Below, in pieces: positions 7,485-17,784 of a stretch of DNA of 64,000 bases. The translations under genes and the position numbers were made by a program. Each line of letters begins with the position of its first letter. Position 1 is the first letter of the stretch. The stretch is taken from positions 248,001-312,000 of the forward strand of contig JALHQT010000006.1 in NCBI GenBank assembly GCA_022841825.1, written 5' to 3'. A model generated the notes under the pieces. That model did not search any database and had not been told where the DNA came from. It saw only the letters and a list, made by a program, of their open reading frames with translations. The DNA comes from Anaerolineae bacterium. GTDB lineage: Bacteria; Chloroflexota; Anaerolineae; Aggregatilineales; Phototrophicaceae.

Positions 7485-7982
7485 ATGGACTACGCAATGA
7501 TCGGCAAGATCGAGAAGGCAAAGCGTTACGCGGAGGAAACTGAACGCATCACCTTCCACAACTTCATGCTCGAATTCAAAGGCGATAACAACACCTATAC
7601 CATCACCTACAGCTCGGAAGGCTGGGACTGCACCTGCCCGGGCTTCCGCGCACATGGCATTTGCCCACACATCATGGCATGTGAACGCATCTTCGAAAAG
7701 ATGCTCAAGCGCGCACCGCTCCCGTATGCGCCCGGGCAGAATGTCGTCAGCGACATCGAAAAAGCGAAACGCTACTCAGAAGAACTCGACCGGATGCGCC
7801 TCATCAGCTTCGACGTCACCTTCGCAGGCGATAACGGTGAACATCACACCAGCTACAGTGAAGACAATGGATGGGATTGCTCGTGCGACTTCTACAAGAG
7901 TCGCGGCACCTGCTGCCATTCGATGGCGCTGGAGCGCATCCTCAAGGGCATGATCCATCTGCATCCTACGGCTCATCCCTGA
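7485..7982 (+). CDS. Protein with two tandem SWIM-type zinc fingers
   Basis: 165 aa, from the ATG at 7485 with GGAGG at 7471-7475. It is an internal duplication: residues 8-73 and 91-157 both read IEKAKRYxEE...F.GDN...YS..GWDC.C......G.C.H.MA.ERI. Each unit holds a CxC...CxH zinc site (C49, C51, C60, H62; C132, C134, C143, H145), the SWIM pattern, a module known to mediate DNA or protein binding. No catalytic domain is attached. It sits alone between a terminator and a second terminator at 8035. Role unknown; a nucleic-acid-binding or regulatory function is a reasonable guess. Confidence 0.78.
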   Translation: MDYAMIGKIEKAKRYAEETERITFHNFMLEFKGDNNTYTITYSSEGWDCTCPGFRAHGICPHIMACERIFEKMLKRAPLPYAPGQNVVSDIEKAKRYSEELDRMRLISFDVTFAGDNGEHHTSYSEDNGWDCSCDFYKSRGTCCHSMALERILKGMIHLHPTAHP

Positions 7983-8034
7983 CCGGAAACTCTCGCCAAC
8001 ACGAAAGCAAAATCGGCAGCTTCGTCGATTGCGT

Positions 8035-8066
8035 GCCCGCCTTCTTGACAGGCGGGCGTTTTTTTT
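8035..8066 (+). terminator. Intrinsic terminator after the SWIM gene
   Basis: GCCCGCC (8035-8041), 9-base loop, GGCGGGC (8051-8057), then GTTTTTTTT. Textbook rho-independent form; it closes the SWIM transcript and separates it from the ABC ATPase genes. Confidence 0.88.
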
Positions 8067-8144
8067 GCATATTCTAGCGCTCATTCCGCTCTAAGCAGGC
8101 GGCAGTCAAGCGGTTGAACTTTTCAGCCAGAGAGGCACGGTCTT

Positions 8145-10197
<2,053 letters not shown>

Positions 10198-10213
10198 CAG
10201 TCACGAGTGATGA

Positions 10214-10262
10214 GTGATGAGTAACGAGTGCTAAAGCGCCAGACGAGCACTCAACTCATCAC
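10214..10262. repeat. GTGATGAGT-type intergenic hairpin
   Basis: GTGATGAGT (10214-10222) with GAGTGCT (10226-10232) pairs with AGCACTC (10246-10252) and ACTCATCAC (10254-10262). A third GAGTGATG unit lies upstream. Same unit as hairpins at 17744, 43150 and 44857. It lies between dppF and the OsmC gene. Confidence 0.7.
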
Positions 10263-10278
10263 TCACGCCTCATGACGC

Positions 10279-10806
10279 ATGACTCACCCCATGTCCAAAC
10301 TCGCTCCCTACCTCACCCGCAAGACACAGGCTCTGGGCGAACGCCGCGCCGATTGGACGGCGGAGCCGGAAAAGAGCACCCTCTCGATCAGCGCGACTTC
10401 GACGCTGGCGGGCAATACAGGCGCACGCCCCACACGCATGGGCGCACACCTCGTCATCAGCGACTCCGCGCCAGGGCTTGCCGGGCACGCGCTGGGACCC
10501 ACTGCCCCGGAAATGCTGCTGGGTTCGCTGGCGAGCTGCCTGCTGCATACCTATGTCATTCAGGCGTGCCTGCTCGCCATCCCGCTCGACGCGCTGGAGG
10601 TCGAAGTCCACGCAACGCTCGACATGGCACCCGTCGTCGGCTTACCCGGCGATCCACCGCTGCTGGAAAACATGGTCTATCGCGCGCGTGTGGAAAGTCC
10701 GGCGGGAGATGCCGCCGTCACGAGGCTGCACGAAGCGGTCGATTCGACCTGCCCCGTCCTCAACACGGTGCGCCGTCCGATCACCATTACGAGAGCAGAA
10801 TTTTAG
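10279..10806 (+). CDS. OsmC family protein
   Basis: 175 aa, the size of OsmC/Ohr thiol peroxidases, which detoxify organic hydroperoxides in the cytoplasm. The two conserved cysteines are in place: Cys87 in LGSLASCLLHTY and Cys158 in AVDSTCPVLNTV. A second in-frame ATG four codons on (10291) could be the start; neither has a strong ribosome binding site because a repeat hairpin occupies the upstream gap. Its stop overlaps the stop of the convergent phospholipase-like gene by 3 bases. Whether it is an active peroxidase or a divergent OsmC-fold protein is not certain. Confidence 0.85.
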   Translation: MTHPMSKLAPYLTRKTQALGERRADWTAEPEKSTLSISATSTLAGNTGARPTRMGAHLVISDSAPGLAGHALGPTAPEMLLGSLASCLLHTYVIQACLLAIPLDALEVEVHATLDMAPVVGLPGDPPLLENMVYRARVESPAGDAAVTRLHEAVDSTCPVLNTVRRPITITRAEF

Positions 10807-11546
10807 AAATCTCCCGCCAGGTAGCAGATCATCTGCGCGCGCGCGTGGTCGTACATATGCCTTTCGACCTCCGCCAACAGCGACTGTGGCACATTCGTCC
10901 ACAACTCCTCCGCCATGCGTACGGGATCGTCGAGGATCGTGCGCAGGTCTTCGGGCGCGACCTGAATGCGCCCGCCGAACACGCTTAAGGTCTGACTGCT
11001 GCCCGGCGCGATCTGCTTGCCAATAAAGTCACGCCACTCGCGCAGCGTCGTATCGTCCATGAATGGCGTCCATCGCTCAGGGTGAGCAGCGCGCAGGCTC
11101 TCACGCTGCCAGGCTGCCAGAACTTCGTAATCGCGTTCGTCCATATGTATCAGGATGATATGCAGCATCAGAAAACGCAGCCTGGGATTGCCCCAGTTCG
11201 CGGCGAAGAAATGCGGGCGCACCATCTCTATCGACCATAGTTCATCCATCGAAAGGTGCGCGACATAGCCCGCCAGAAATGCCCGCTGCGCATCACTGTG
11301 CGCTGCCTGGAGCACGGCGTGCTGTTCCAGCATCACGCGCCAGGGATGCGCGTCGATAGGGCGCTCATAGGAAAAGAAGTGCGTCGCTTCGCGGTTGATA
11401 TTGCCCGAAATACGCGCGTCCGCCGCGATGTTGCCGAGCAGAAACGCGGGGCGCTGCGCGTCGATCAGGCGCAGCACCTCAGCCGGAAGCTGGTCATCCG
11501 CCAACAGCCGCTGGGCGACCGCGAGATGCGTGAAGGGCGTGGGCAT
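10803..11546 (-). CDS. Zinc-dependent phospholipase C-like protein
   Basis: 247 aa protein of the Zn_dep_PLPC type (bacterial phospholipase C/nuclease-like all-helical fold). The family pattern is visible: N-terminal MPTPFTHLAVAQRLL with a metal-ligand His, PAFLLGNIAADAR, THFFSYERP and FLAGYVAHLSMDELW. It lacks a signal peptide, as do many members in this group, so it is probably cytoplasmic and its substrate is unclear. Converges with the OsmC gene (stops overlap). Downstream of the lipoprotein esterase with a 12-base gap, so the two are likely co-transcribed. Confidence 0.75.
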   Translation of the reverse strand: MPTPFTHLAVAQRLLADDQLPAEVLRLIDAQRPAFLLGNIAADARISGNINREATHFFSYERPIDAHPWRVMLEQHAVLQAAHSDAQRAFLAGYVAHLSMDELWSIEMVRPHFFAANWGNPRLRFLMLHIILIHMDERDYEVLAAWQRESLRAAHPERWTPFMDDTTLREWRDFIGKQIAPGSSQTLSVFGGRIQVAPEDLRTILDDPVRMAEELWTNVPQSLLAEVERHMYDHARAQMICYLAGDF

Positions 11547-11558
11547 CGTTCTGCCCTC

Positions 11559-12557
11559 TTAACTCGCGCAGCTCGGCAGCGTCGCAGCATCGCGCGGGAA
11601 GTCCCGCCCATAGAAGGCGAGGTATTCCGCCACGTGCGAACTCCAATACTCGTCGTTGTGGTCGCCTGTCGGGTTGATGATGTACTGATGTGGGATACCG
11701 CGTGAACTGAGGCGGCTGGAAAACAACTGCTGATTGGTGCCGACGAAATCGATGGCGGCGTTGTCGAGATACATGCGCAGCTCCGCGTTTGTCAGCCCAT
11801 CGTCGTTGAGCGCCAGGTCGAGCGGATTGAACTCCGATGGCGCATTATCGGGATCAAAGAAGGCGCTGTGCCCACCCACGATGCTGAAGACATCCGGATG
11901 ACGCAGTGCGATGCTGTATGCCCAGAAGCCACCGCGCGAAATGCCGCCAATGGCACGGAACGCGCGATCCGGCACCGTGCAGAAATCGCGCTCGATCACC
12001 GGCAGGAGTTCGTTGAGGATGACCCCTTCGTAGGACGGATCAGGCGAGAAGTCATTTTCGACGCCAATGTCACCCAGCTCCGGCATGACGAGGATCATCG
12101 GCGGCAGGCTGCCCTGCGCAATCCCATCATCCAGGAGGCGCGCCGCCCCCAGCGTTTCCCACTGTGCTTCCGTCTCGCCCAGCCCCGGCAGCAGGAGGAC
12201 GACCGGGTAACGCAGTTGGGTCTCGACATAACAGGGCGGAATGTAGACGCGATAACGCAGGGTTTCCCGCGCGCTTTCGCTGCGGAAATCGTCAAACTCC
12301 AAAACCTGCCCGCCCTCGGCGACGCAGGGGATGAGCGTCGCCGTCGCCGTTGCTTCTGGCGTAGGTGAAGGGCGCGGCGATGGTGTGGCGGTCGGCGGCG
12401 TGGTCGCGGTCGGCGTGGCGCTCGGCTCGGCAGTGACGACGAAGACAACCTGCGTCGGCGTTGGATACGGCGCAAGCGACACCTGATCGCAGGCAGCGAG
12501 CAGCAGCGACACAGAGAGCAGGGCGGTCAACAGATGTTGGTGAAGGATTGTTCGCAT
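11559..12557 (-). CDS. Lipoprotein esterase, esterase D / alpha-beta hydrolase type
   Basis: 332 aa. Signal peptide with lipobox LLLAAC (Cys23 lipidation) followed by a Thr/Pro-rich linker (about residues 30-75) that spaces the enzyme from the membrane. The catalytic domain belongs to the putative-esterase family (PF00756 type): oxyanion region LLLPGLGETEAQW, nucleophile Ser207 in GGISRGG, and likely catalytic His300 in PTGDHNDEYW. Such enzymes hydrolyse acyl or feruloyl esters or S-formylglutathione; a surface location favours a polymer or xenobiotic ester. Divergent from the toxin-antitoxin pair. Confidence 0.85.
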   Translation of the reverse strand: MRTILHQHLLTALLSVSLLLAACDQVSLAPYPTPTQVVFVVTAEPSATPTATTPPTATPSPRPSPTPEATATATLIPCVAEGGQVLEFDDFRSESARETLRYRVYIPPCYVETQLRYPVVLLLPGLGETEAQWETLGAARLLDDGIAQGSLPPMILVMPELGDIGVENDFSPDPSYEGVILNELLPVIERDFCTVPDRAFRAIGGISRGGFWAYSIALRHPDVFSIVGGHSAFFDPDNAPSEFNPLDLALNDDGLTNAELRMYLDNAAIDFVGTNQQLFSSRLSSRGIPHQYIINPTGDHNDEYWSSHVAEYLAFYGRDFPRDAATLPSCAS

Positions 12558-12602
12558 GATGCGGTATTATAGCGTCAGGGGCACAGATAGAGAAAGTTCC
12601 CA

Positions 12603-12833
12603 ATGATGACACCCGCAATCGAAACTGTCGTCAAAATGCTTGAGCAGCTTCCAGAATCAACGCAGGCGCAGGTTATGGAACATCTCCGTGAATACCTGAG
12701 CGAAATAGAGGATGAAGCACAATGGGATGAGTCGTTTGCCCGAACACAATCCTCACTGGTTACGGCTGCGCGCCGTGCCAAGTCAGAGATCGCGCAAGGG
12801 CTGTCAAAGCCGCTGGGCATTGACGACTTATGA
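12603..12833 (+). CDS. Antitoxin of a RelE/ParE-type module (predicted)
   Basis: 76 aa acidic helical protein: IETVVKMLEQLPESTQAQVMEHLREYLSEIEDE, then an Arg-containing tail. Its pattern (amphipathic helix, EDEAQWDESF, C-terminal flexible tail) matches short antitoxins encoded before RelE-like toxins; I see no DNA-binding domain of a named family. The start ATGATG at 12603 is chosen for context; an ATG one codon later is equivalent. Its stop overlaps the toxin start (ATGA), the usual coupling in type II modules. Confidence 0.7.
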   Translation: MMTPAIETVVKMLEQLPESTQAQVMEHLREYLSEIEDEAQWDESFARTQSSLVTAARRAKSEIAQGLSKPLGIDDL

Positions 12834-13093
12834 AGTCAAATGCGCTGCCATCCTTCTGGGAAGGCTATCGGAAACTGACACCTGCACAGCGGCAGCAGGC
12901 ACGCAAATCGTATAGACTTTGGCTGGAGAATCCGTTTCATCCTTCTCTGCGCTTCAAGTGCATCAATACCGACGAAAACATATGGGCGACACGTATCAGC
13001 CAATCGCATCGGGCATTGGGCATCTGGGAGGGTGATACGTTGACTTGGTTCTGGATCGGCAGTCACGATGATTATGAGCAGTATTTTGGTTGA
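12830..13093 (+). CDS. RelE/ParE-superfamily toxin (predicted)
   Basis: 87 aa, within the normal size of RelE/HigB/ParE toxins. Recognisable features are FWEGYRKLTPAQRQQARKSYRLWLENPFHPSLRFKCI in the N-terminal helices (long stretch, positions 8-44), the conserved strand WATRISQSHRALGIWEGD and the terminal WFWIGSHDDYEQYF, which carries the fold's closing strand and His-Asp. RelE-type members cleave ribosome-bound mRNA; ParE-type members poison gyrase. Which applies cannot be told. Co-translated with the upstream antitoxin. Confidence 0.78.
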   Translation: MKSNALPSFWEGYRKLTPAQRQQARKSYRLWLENPFHPSLRFKCINTDENIWATRISQSHRALGIWEGDTLTWFWIGSHDDYEQYFG

Positions 13094-13105
13094 AAGTCTA
13101 TTGAA

Positions 13106-13546
13106 ATGGAGCGGATAAGCCGTCTGATGCAGCTCATGAATGCCGCGTCCTCGGTCGCGGAGATCGTGCGCGAAAAGCAGATCTACCGCTACGGCGTGCG
13201 CGCAGGCAGCGCGCTCTATCTGCACACTGAAGGTGCGGAAGTTCGCCTGTTTCGCTGGGAACTGCCCACCATCGAAATCGTCGCCCAGCTTCAGGCAAGC
13301 TTCGGTTGGCGCATCGCCAGCGAGCAGGATGAGGCGGGTGTCTACTTCGTCGCCAAGCGCCGCCCCTTCGTCGGTGGGATGGCGGGTGGAACCTTCTCGC
13401 TGACGGTTCCGCAGGACACGCATGTTATCCTGCGCCTGGAGCGCTGCCAGGTCTGGATGACGAATACCACAGGGACGGTCGAGATCCCTGGCGCGAACGC
13501 GGCACCTCAGCAGCCGCGCCTGCCACGTCAAACGAGCGAAGCGTAG
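13106..13546 (+). CDS. Hypothetical protein
   Basis: 146 aa, soluble, no signal peptide. The central part alternates short hydrophobic strands (GSALYLHTEGAEVRLFRW, GTFSLTVPQDTHVILRLER, QVWMTNTTGTVEIPG), which looks like a small beta-sandwich of the kind used as a docking or adhesion-like domain. The C-terminal 20 residues are Ala/Pro/Gln-rich and probably disordered. Starts 13 bases after the toxin stop, so it may be part of the same transcript. The N-terminal Met is uncertain (other ATGs at 13127 and 13139). No function assigned. Confidence 0.6.
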   Translation: MERISRLMQLMNAASSVAEIVREKQIYRYGVRAGSALYLHTEGAEVRLFRWELPTIEIVAQLQASFGWRIASEQDEAGVYFVAKRRPFVGGMAGGTFSLTVPQDTHVILRLERCQVWMTNTTGTVEIPGANAAPQQPRLPRQTSEA

Positions 13547-13659
13547 GGCTGCGCGCTGCACCTCGCCCGTTGGAGCAACTAAACTTTCGGCAGATGTGAG
13601 CGTTCATCGATCTGGCATAATCGACCATTCACGAAACATACCTGATAGGGAAGCATGAC

Positions 13660-14667
13660 ATGCGTTACAAATTGCTCGGCAAAAGCGGCTTGCGCGTCTC
13701 CGAACTTTGTCTTGGCACGATGACCTTTGGAGAGAACTGGGGCTGGGGCGCGGCGAAAGAAGAATGCGCCCGTCAGTTCGAAACCTTCGTCCAAGCGGGC
13801 GGTAACTTCATCGACACCGCCAACCGCTACACCGAAGGGCACAGCGAGCAGATCGTCGGTGAATTGATCGCATCCGACCGCGACTACTTTGTACTGGCGA
13901 CCAAGTACACCCTGTATACCCGCAGAGACGACCCAAACGCCAGCGGAAACGGGCGAAAGAACATGATGCGTTCGGTGGAAGACAGCCTCAAGCGGCTGAA
14001 GACCGACCACATCGATCTCTACTGGCTGCACGCCTGGGATGGCACGACGCAGGTCGAAGAGGTCATGCGTGCCTTTGACGATCTGGTGCGCCAGGGCAAG
14101 GTGCTCTACATCGGCATCAGCGATACCCCCGCCTGGATCGTTTCGCGCGCGAACACCCTGGCGGAACTGCGCGGCTGGTCGCCCTTTGTCGGCTTGCAGA
14201 TCGAATACAGCCTGATCGAACGCGCCGCTGAACGCGACCTGATCCCGATGGCAGAGGCGCTGGGCTTAGGCGTGACGCCCTGGTCGCCGCTGGGCGCAGG
14301 CGTCCTGACGGGCAAGTACAACACTCCGACGACTGATCCGAAGCGCATCCAGGGGCAGGATCGCCATCTGAACGAGCGGACGCTGAAGATTGCGGAAGTC
14401 GTGATGCAGGTCGCGGCAGAAGTCGAGCGCGCTCCGGCGGAGGTCGCCCTGCGCTGGCTGATGCAGCAGCCCTTCGTCAATATCCCGATCATCGGCGGGC
14501 GCACAGCCGAGCAAATCGCACAAAACCTGAACTGCACAACCCTGACGCTGACACCAGCGCAAATGGAAACGCTCGACAACGCCAGCAAAATCGAGCTTGG
14601 CTTCCCGCACGATTTCCTCCAACAGAGTTCCGTGCAGGACTTGATGCTGGTCGGACTGCGTAATTGA
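13660..14667 (+). CDS. Aldo/keto reductase
   Basis: 335 aa NAD(P)H-dependent oxidoreductase of the AKR superfamily (YajO/Kv-beta-like subgroup by length and pattern). Catalytic tetrad residues are visible: Asp and Tyr in FIDTANRYTEG, Lys in FVLATKYT and His in YWLHAWDG. The C-terminal cofactor region has WSPLGAGVLTGKY and PIIGGRTAEQI. RBS AGGGAAG lies about 6 bases upstream. Cytoplasmic. Substrate not predictable; members reduce aldehydes, ketones and sugar derivatives. Single-gene unit between the toxin region and the sensor kinase. Confidence 0.92.
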   Translation: MRYKLLGKSGLRVSELCLGTMTFGENWGWGAAKEECARQFETFVQAGGNFIDTANRYTEGHSEQIVGELIASDRDYFVLATKYTLYTRRDDPNASGNGRKNMMRSVEDSLKRLKTDHIDLYWLHAWDGTTQVEEVMRAFDDLVRQGKVLYIGISDTPAWIVSRANTLAELRGWSPFVGLQIEYSLIERAAERDLIPMAEALGLGVTPWSPLGAGVLTGKYNTPTTDPKRIQGQDRHLNERTLKIAEVVMQVAAEVERAPAEVALRWLMQQPFVNIPIIGGRTAEQIAQNLNCTTLTLTPAQMETLDNASKIELGFPHDFLQQSSVQDLMLVGLRN

Positions 14668-14751
14668 CGGAAACCTAACCGAAGTTACAATTTAGTTATC
14701 TGTCAATCCTGGGCATCCGCAGGTCAGCCGACTGTTTGAGAAGTGCGTGTC

Positions 14752-17238
14752 ATGTTTTCACGCTGGAGTATCCGTCGCAAACTTGTTTTGATCGTCATCG
14801 TCGTGGCGAGTCTGATCGTCGCCGCGACGACGGTCATCACGCTACAGACGACAGCCCTCATCATTCGCGGTGAGCGGTTGGAACTCAAGCGGACGGAAAG
14901 CGTTGGTTTCGCCCGCGTCCTGAACGCAGAGTTGCAGAGTCTGATCAACACCCCGCAATCCATTGCGGACATCCTGAACGATCCCGCCATCAACCCCGTG
15001 CCGGCGATCTGGCGCACCGTCAGCAATAAGCTGCTCGATCAGTCACTCATCGAGCGCCTCATCGTGCTGCGCCCTTACCGCGATGCCTACCAGCAGATCG
15101 TCTTTCGCCGCCCCATCGACGGCAGTTTCCTGGCACCGATGCACGACACCTACCCACAAGAGCTGCCAGCAGACCCCTGGATCGCGGAGACGCTGGCAGC
15201 CAACCGCCCCGTCTGGAGCCAGATCACCAGCCCCAGCGGGCGCATCATACGCCATATCATCAGCGTCCCGTATCGTCCGCGTGATGCGCTGGAAAGCGGC
15301 ATCATCTGGATCGAACTCAATTCGGCACAGCTGCGCGCCCTTGTCCAGCAGAGCCTGACAGCCGTGCCCGGCGAGAATTATCACCTGCTGATCGCCGACA
15401 TGCAGATCATCGCCGCCTACGGTCTGCCGATGGGCATGGCAGACCGCAGCGGTGCGCCGCTGATGTCGGAGACGATGCCAGCACCGATGGTCGAGCAGAT
15501 GACGCAGGCAGCAGAAGGCAGCAGCAGCGTCGAAGCCATCGATCCGATGGGAATCGACACCGGCTCGCCCGCCCTGATCGTGCGAAACACGCTGCCCATC
15601 AACGGCTGGACACTCATGAGCGTTTACGAAGCAGCAGCGCTCCAGACACCCCAGAACCAGGCGGCGTTGTTCGCTATCCTGCTTGCGCTCGGCGGTTTGA
15701 TTACGCTGGGCATCGTCGTTCGCAACACCGTGAGTTCGCTTGTCTCGGAGCCACTCAGTCGCATCGCCGCTTCTGCCGCCGAGGTCGGCAGCGGGGACAT
15801 GCGTTATCACATTGGCTACACAGGACGTGAGGACGAAGTTGGGACGCTGGCGCGCTCGCTGACTGCCATGCAGAACAACCTCACGGATACGTATGGTCGA
15901 ATGGCGGAGTACGGGCGAACGCTGGAACAGCGTGTCGCAGATCGAACGCAGGAACTGGAACAGGCGCGTGAGCAGGCGCAGAACAACGCTTCCGAGCTGC
16001 GTATGCTCTACGATGCCTCGATTGACATTGTCAGTGAGTACCAGCTTGAGGTCATGCTGCAAAAGCTGATCAACTACCTTCGTTCGCTGCTGAGAGCGGG
16101 CTATTGCAGCGTCTGGCTGCTCAACGAGGATGGTCGCCAACTGCGCTTGGTCGCCACCACCAACGATCAGCGTCATGTCGTCGGCGTCGTCGTCCCTTCC
16201 GGCGATGGCTTGGCGGGGCGCGTCGTGCGCACGCGCAAGCCGCTGCTGGTCGATGACTACACCAACTGGAGCGGACGTATCGGTTGGATCATGCCGCAGA
16301 TGCATCGCGCACTTGCCGTGCCGCTGCTTTATTCCGGCAAGCCTATCGGGGCGATTGTGACAGGTCGCGGACCACTCGACCGCAAATTCGACGAAACCGA
16401 TCAGAGACTCTTGACCCTGCTCGCCAATGTCGTATCGCCGATTATCCGCAACGCGCAGTTGTTCAGCCAGCTAGAAGACGCGAAGCAAAAGACCGACCTC
16501 GCCAACGAAGTGAAGACACGCTTTCTCGCCAGCATCACCCACGAGCTGCGAACGCCGCTCAACCTCGTCATCAACAACATGGACTTCATGCGCGTCGGGG
16601 TTTTCGGCGAGGTCAATGACGAACAGCACAGCCGCCTTGACCAAACCATCCGCAGCGCCGAAGATCTGCTCTATCTCATCAATGACCTGCTCGACGTGAG
16701 CAAGATCGAAGCGGGCGAGATGCAGTTATTCATTCAACCGACAGCGCTGTACCCCTTGCTGGTGGATACCCTCGATGCAGCGTTGGCGCTCATTCCGGAA
16801 AGCAGTCAGGTTCCCCTGCTGACCGACTTCCCCGAAGATCTTCCACAAATCCCGATGGATGCCCGCCGCATTCGCCAGGTGCTGCTCAATCTCCTGAGCA
16901 ACGCCATCAAGTTCACGCGCAAGGGTGAGGTCATGTTCCGCGTCCGAATAGTCAATGACCGTGTCGAGTTCAGCGTGAAGGATACCGGGATGGGAATCCC
17001 GAAAGATGAGATCGAAGCGATCTTTCGTCCGTTTGAACGGGCGCACAGAGCAAAGCAAATGGCGATTGAGGGAACGGGCTTGGGGCTGGCGATCTCGCGT
17101 TTTCTGATCGAAGCGCATGGCAGTATGCTGGAAGTCGAGACCGATGTCGGCAAGGGCAGCACCTTCCGCTTCTCACTGCCGATCAACCCGCCAGAGACCC
17201 AACGCTCACTGACAGTCAAGGCGACCGTCGTCACATGA
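14752..17238 (+). CDS. Membrane sensor histidine kinase with HAMP and GAF domains
   Basis: 828 aa from the ATG at 14752 (GAGAAG 8 bases upstream; GTG at 14743 is possible). Domain order: membrane segment about 10-32; extracytoplasmic sensor of the Cache type about 35-300; membrane segment about 303-325; HAMP about 325-380; coiled coil 385-415; GAF about 430-570; HisKA with phospho-acceptor His597 in FLASITHELRTPL; HATPase with N box NLLSNAIKF, G1 DTGMGIP and G2 GTGLGLAIS. It autophosphorylates and should signal to the response regulator encoded 69 bases downstream. Ligand unknown. Confidence 0.92.
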   Translation: MFSRWSIRRKLVLIVIVVASLIVAATTVITLQTTALIIRGERLELKRTESVGFARVLNAELQSLINTPQSIADILNDPAINPVPAIWRTVSNKLLDQSLIERLIVLRPYRDAYQQIVFRRPIDGSFLAPMHDTYPQELPADPWIAETLAANRPVWSQITSPSGRIIRHIISVPYRPRDALESGIIWIELNSAQLRALVQQSLTAVPGENYHLLIADMQIIAAYGLPMGMADRSGAPLMSETMPAPMVEQMTQAAEGSSSVEAIDPMGIDTGSPALIVRNTLPINGWTLMSVYEAAALQTPQNQAALFAILLALGGLITLGIVVRNTVSSLVSEPLSRIAASAAEVGSGDMRYHIGYTGREDEVGTLARSLTAMQNNLTDTYGRMAEYGRTLEQRVADRTQELEQAREQAQNNASELRMLYDASIDIVSEYQLEVMLQKLINYLRSLLRAGYCSVWLLNEDGRQLRLVATTNDQRHVVGVVVPSGDGLAGRVVRTRKPLLVDDYTNWSGRIGWIMPQMHRALAVPLLYSGKPIGAIVTGRGPLDRKFDETDQRLLTLLANVVSPIIRNAQLFSQLEDAKQKTDLANEVKTRFLASITHELRTPLNLVINNMDFMRVGVFGEVNDEQHSRLDQTIRSAEDLLYLINDLLDVSKIEAGEMQLFIQPTALYPLLVDTLDAALALIPESSQVPLLTDFPEDLPQIPMDARRIRQVLLNLLSNAIKFTRKGEVMFRVRIVNDRVEFSVKDTGMGIPKDEIEAIFRPFERAHRAKQMAIEGTGLGLAISRFLIEAHGSMLEVETDVGKGSTFRFSLPINPPETQRSLTVKATVVT

Positions 17239-17307
17239 TTCGGGTTTACTTTGTGGGGAGAACTCGGTATCTTAAGCACACCGTGAAGCAAAACAAGCAA
17301 CAACACG

Positions 17308-17730
17308 ATGTTTTCACCCAATGAGTTCAACTTCACGAATGTCAGCGCCTTAGCCGTCGAAGACGATGGTGGCAGTATGGCGATCATTGGCGTGATGCTG
17401 CGCTATCTGGGGATCAAAGCGTCCATTAACGCCAACGGACAGGGCGTCGTCGAAATGGCGCACGCTATGAAGCAGACCCCGCAGGTCATCCTGCTCGACA
17501 TCAACCTGCCCGCAACCAACGGCTATGAAGTGCTCAAGCAGATCCGCGCGGACGAAAAGCTCAAGTCGATCCTCGTCATCGCAGTCACAGCACAGGATGC
17601 CGACACCGAGATCCCAAAATGCAAGGCGGCAGGGTTCGACGGGTTCATCGGCAAGCCGCTCAGCCGCTCCCGCTTCCCACGCCAGCTCCGCCGCATCCTC
17701 AATGGAGAAGCGGTCTGGGAGACCTATTGA
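17308..17730 (+). CDS. Single-domain response regulator (CheY-like)
   Basis: 140 aa receiver domain with no output domain. Acidic pocket E18-D19-D20, phospho-acceptor Asp64 in VILLDINLPATNG, Thr94 in VIAVTAQD, Lys116 in FIGKPLSR. It lies 69 bases after the sensor kinase gene and is its likely partner. Having no DNA-binding part, it must act by protein contact, for example as an intermediate in a phosphorelay. The first 12 residues precede the fold. Transcription probably ends at the hairpin repeat at 17744. Confidence 0.9.
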   Translation: MFSPNEFNFTNVSALAVEDDGGSMAIIGVMLRYLGIKASINANGQGVVEMAHAMKQTPQVILLDINLPATNGYEVLKQIRADEKLKSILVIAVTAQDADTEIPKCKAAGFDGFIGKPLSRSRFPRQLRRILNGEAVWETY

Positions 17731-17743
17731 GCAGACTGAGTGA

Positions 17744-17774
17744 GACAGGTGATGAGCATTTTGCCTCATCACCT
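17744..17774. repeat. GGTGATGAG-type hairpin between convergent genes
   Basis: AGGTGATGAG (17747-17756) pairs with CTCATCACCT (17765-17774) over an 8-base loop; GACA at 17744 can instead pair with TTGTC at 17782-17786 using the second CTCATCACC unit. It lies between two convergent stops and could serve both as terminator. Member of the same repeat family as 10214, 43150 and 44857. Confidence 0.7.
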
Positions 17775-17784
17775 CATCACCTTG

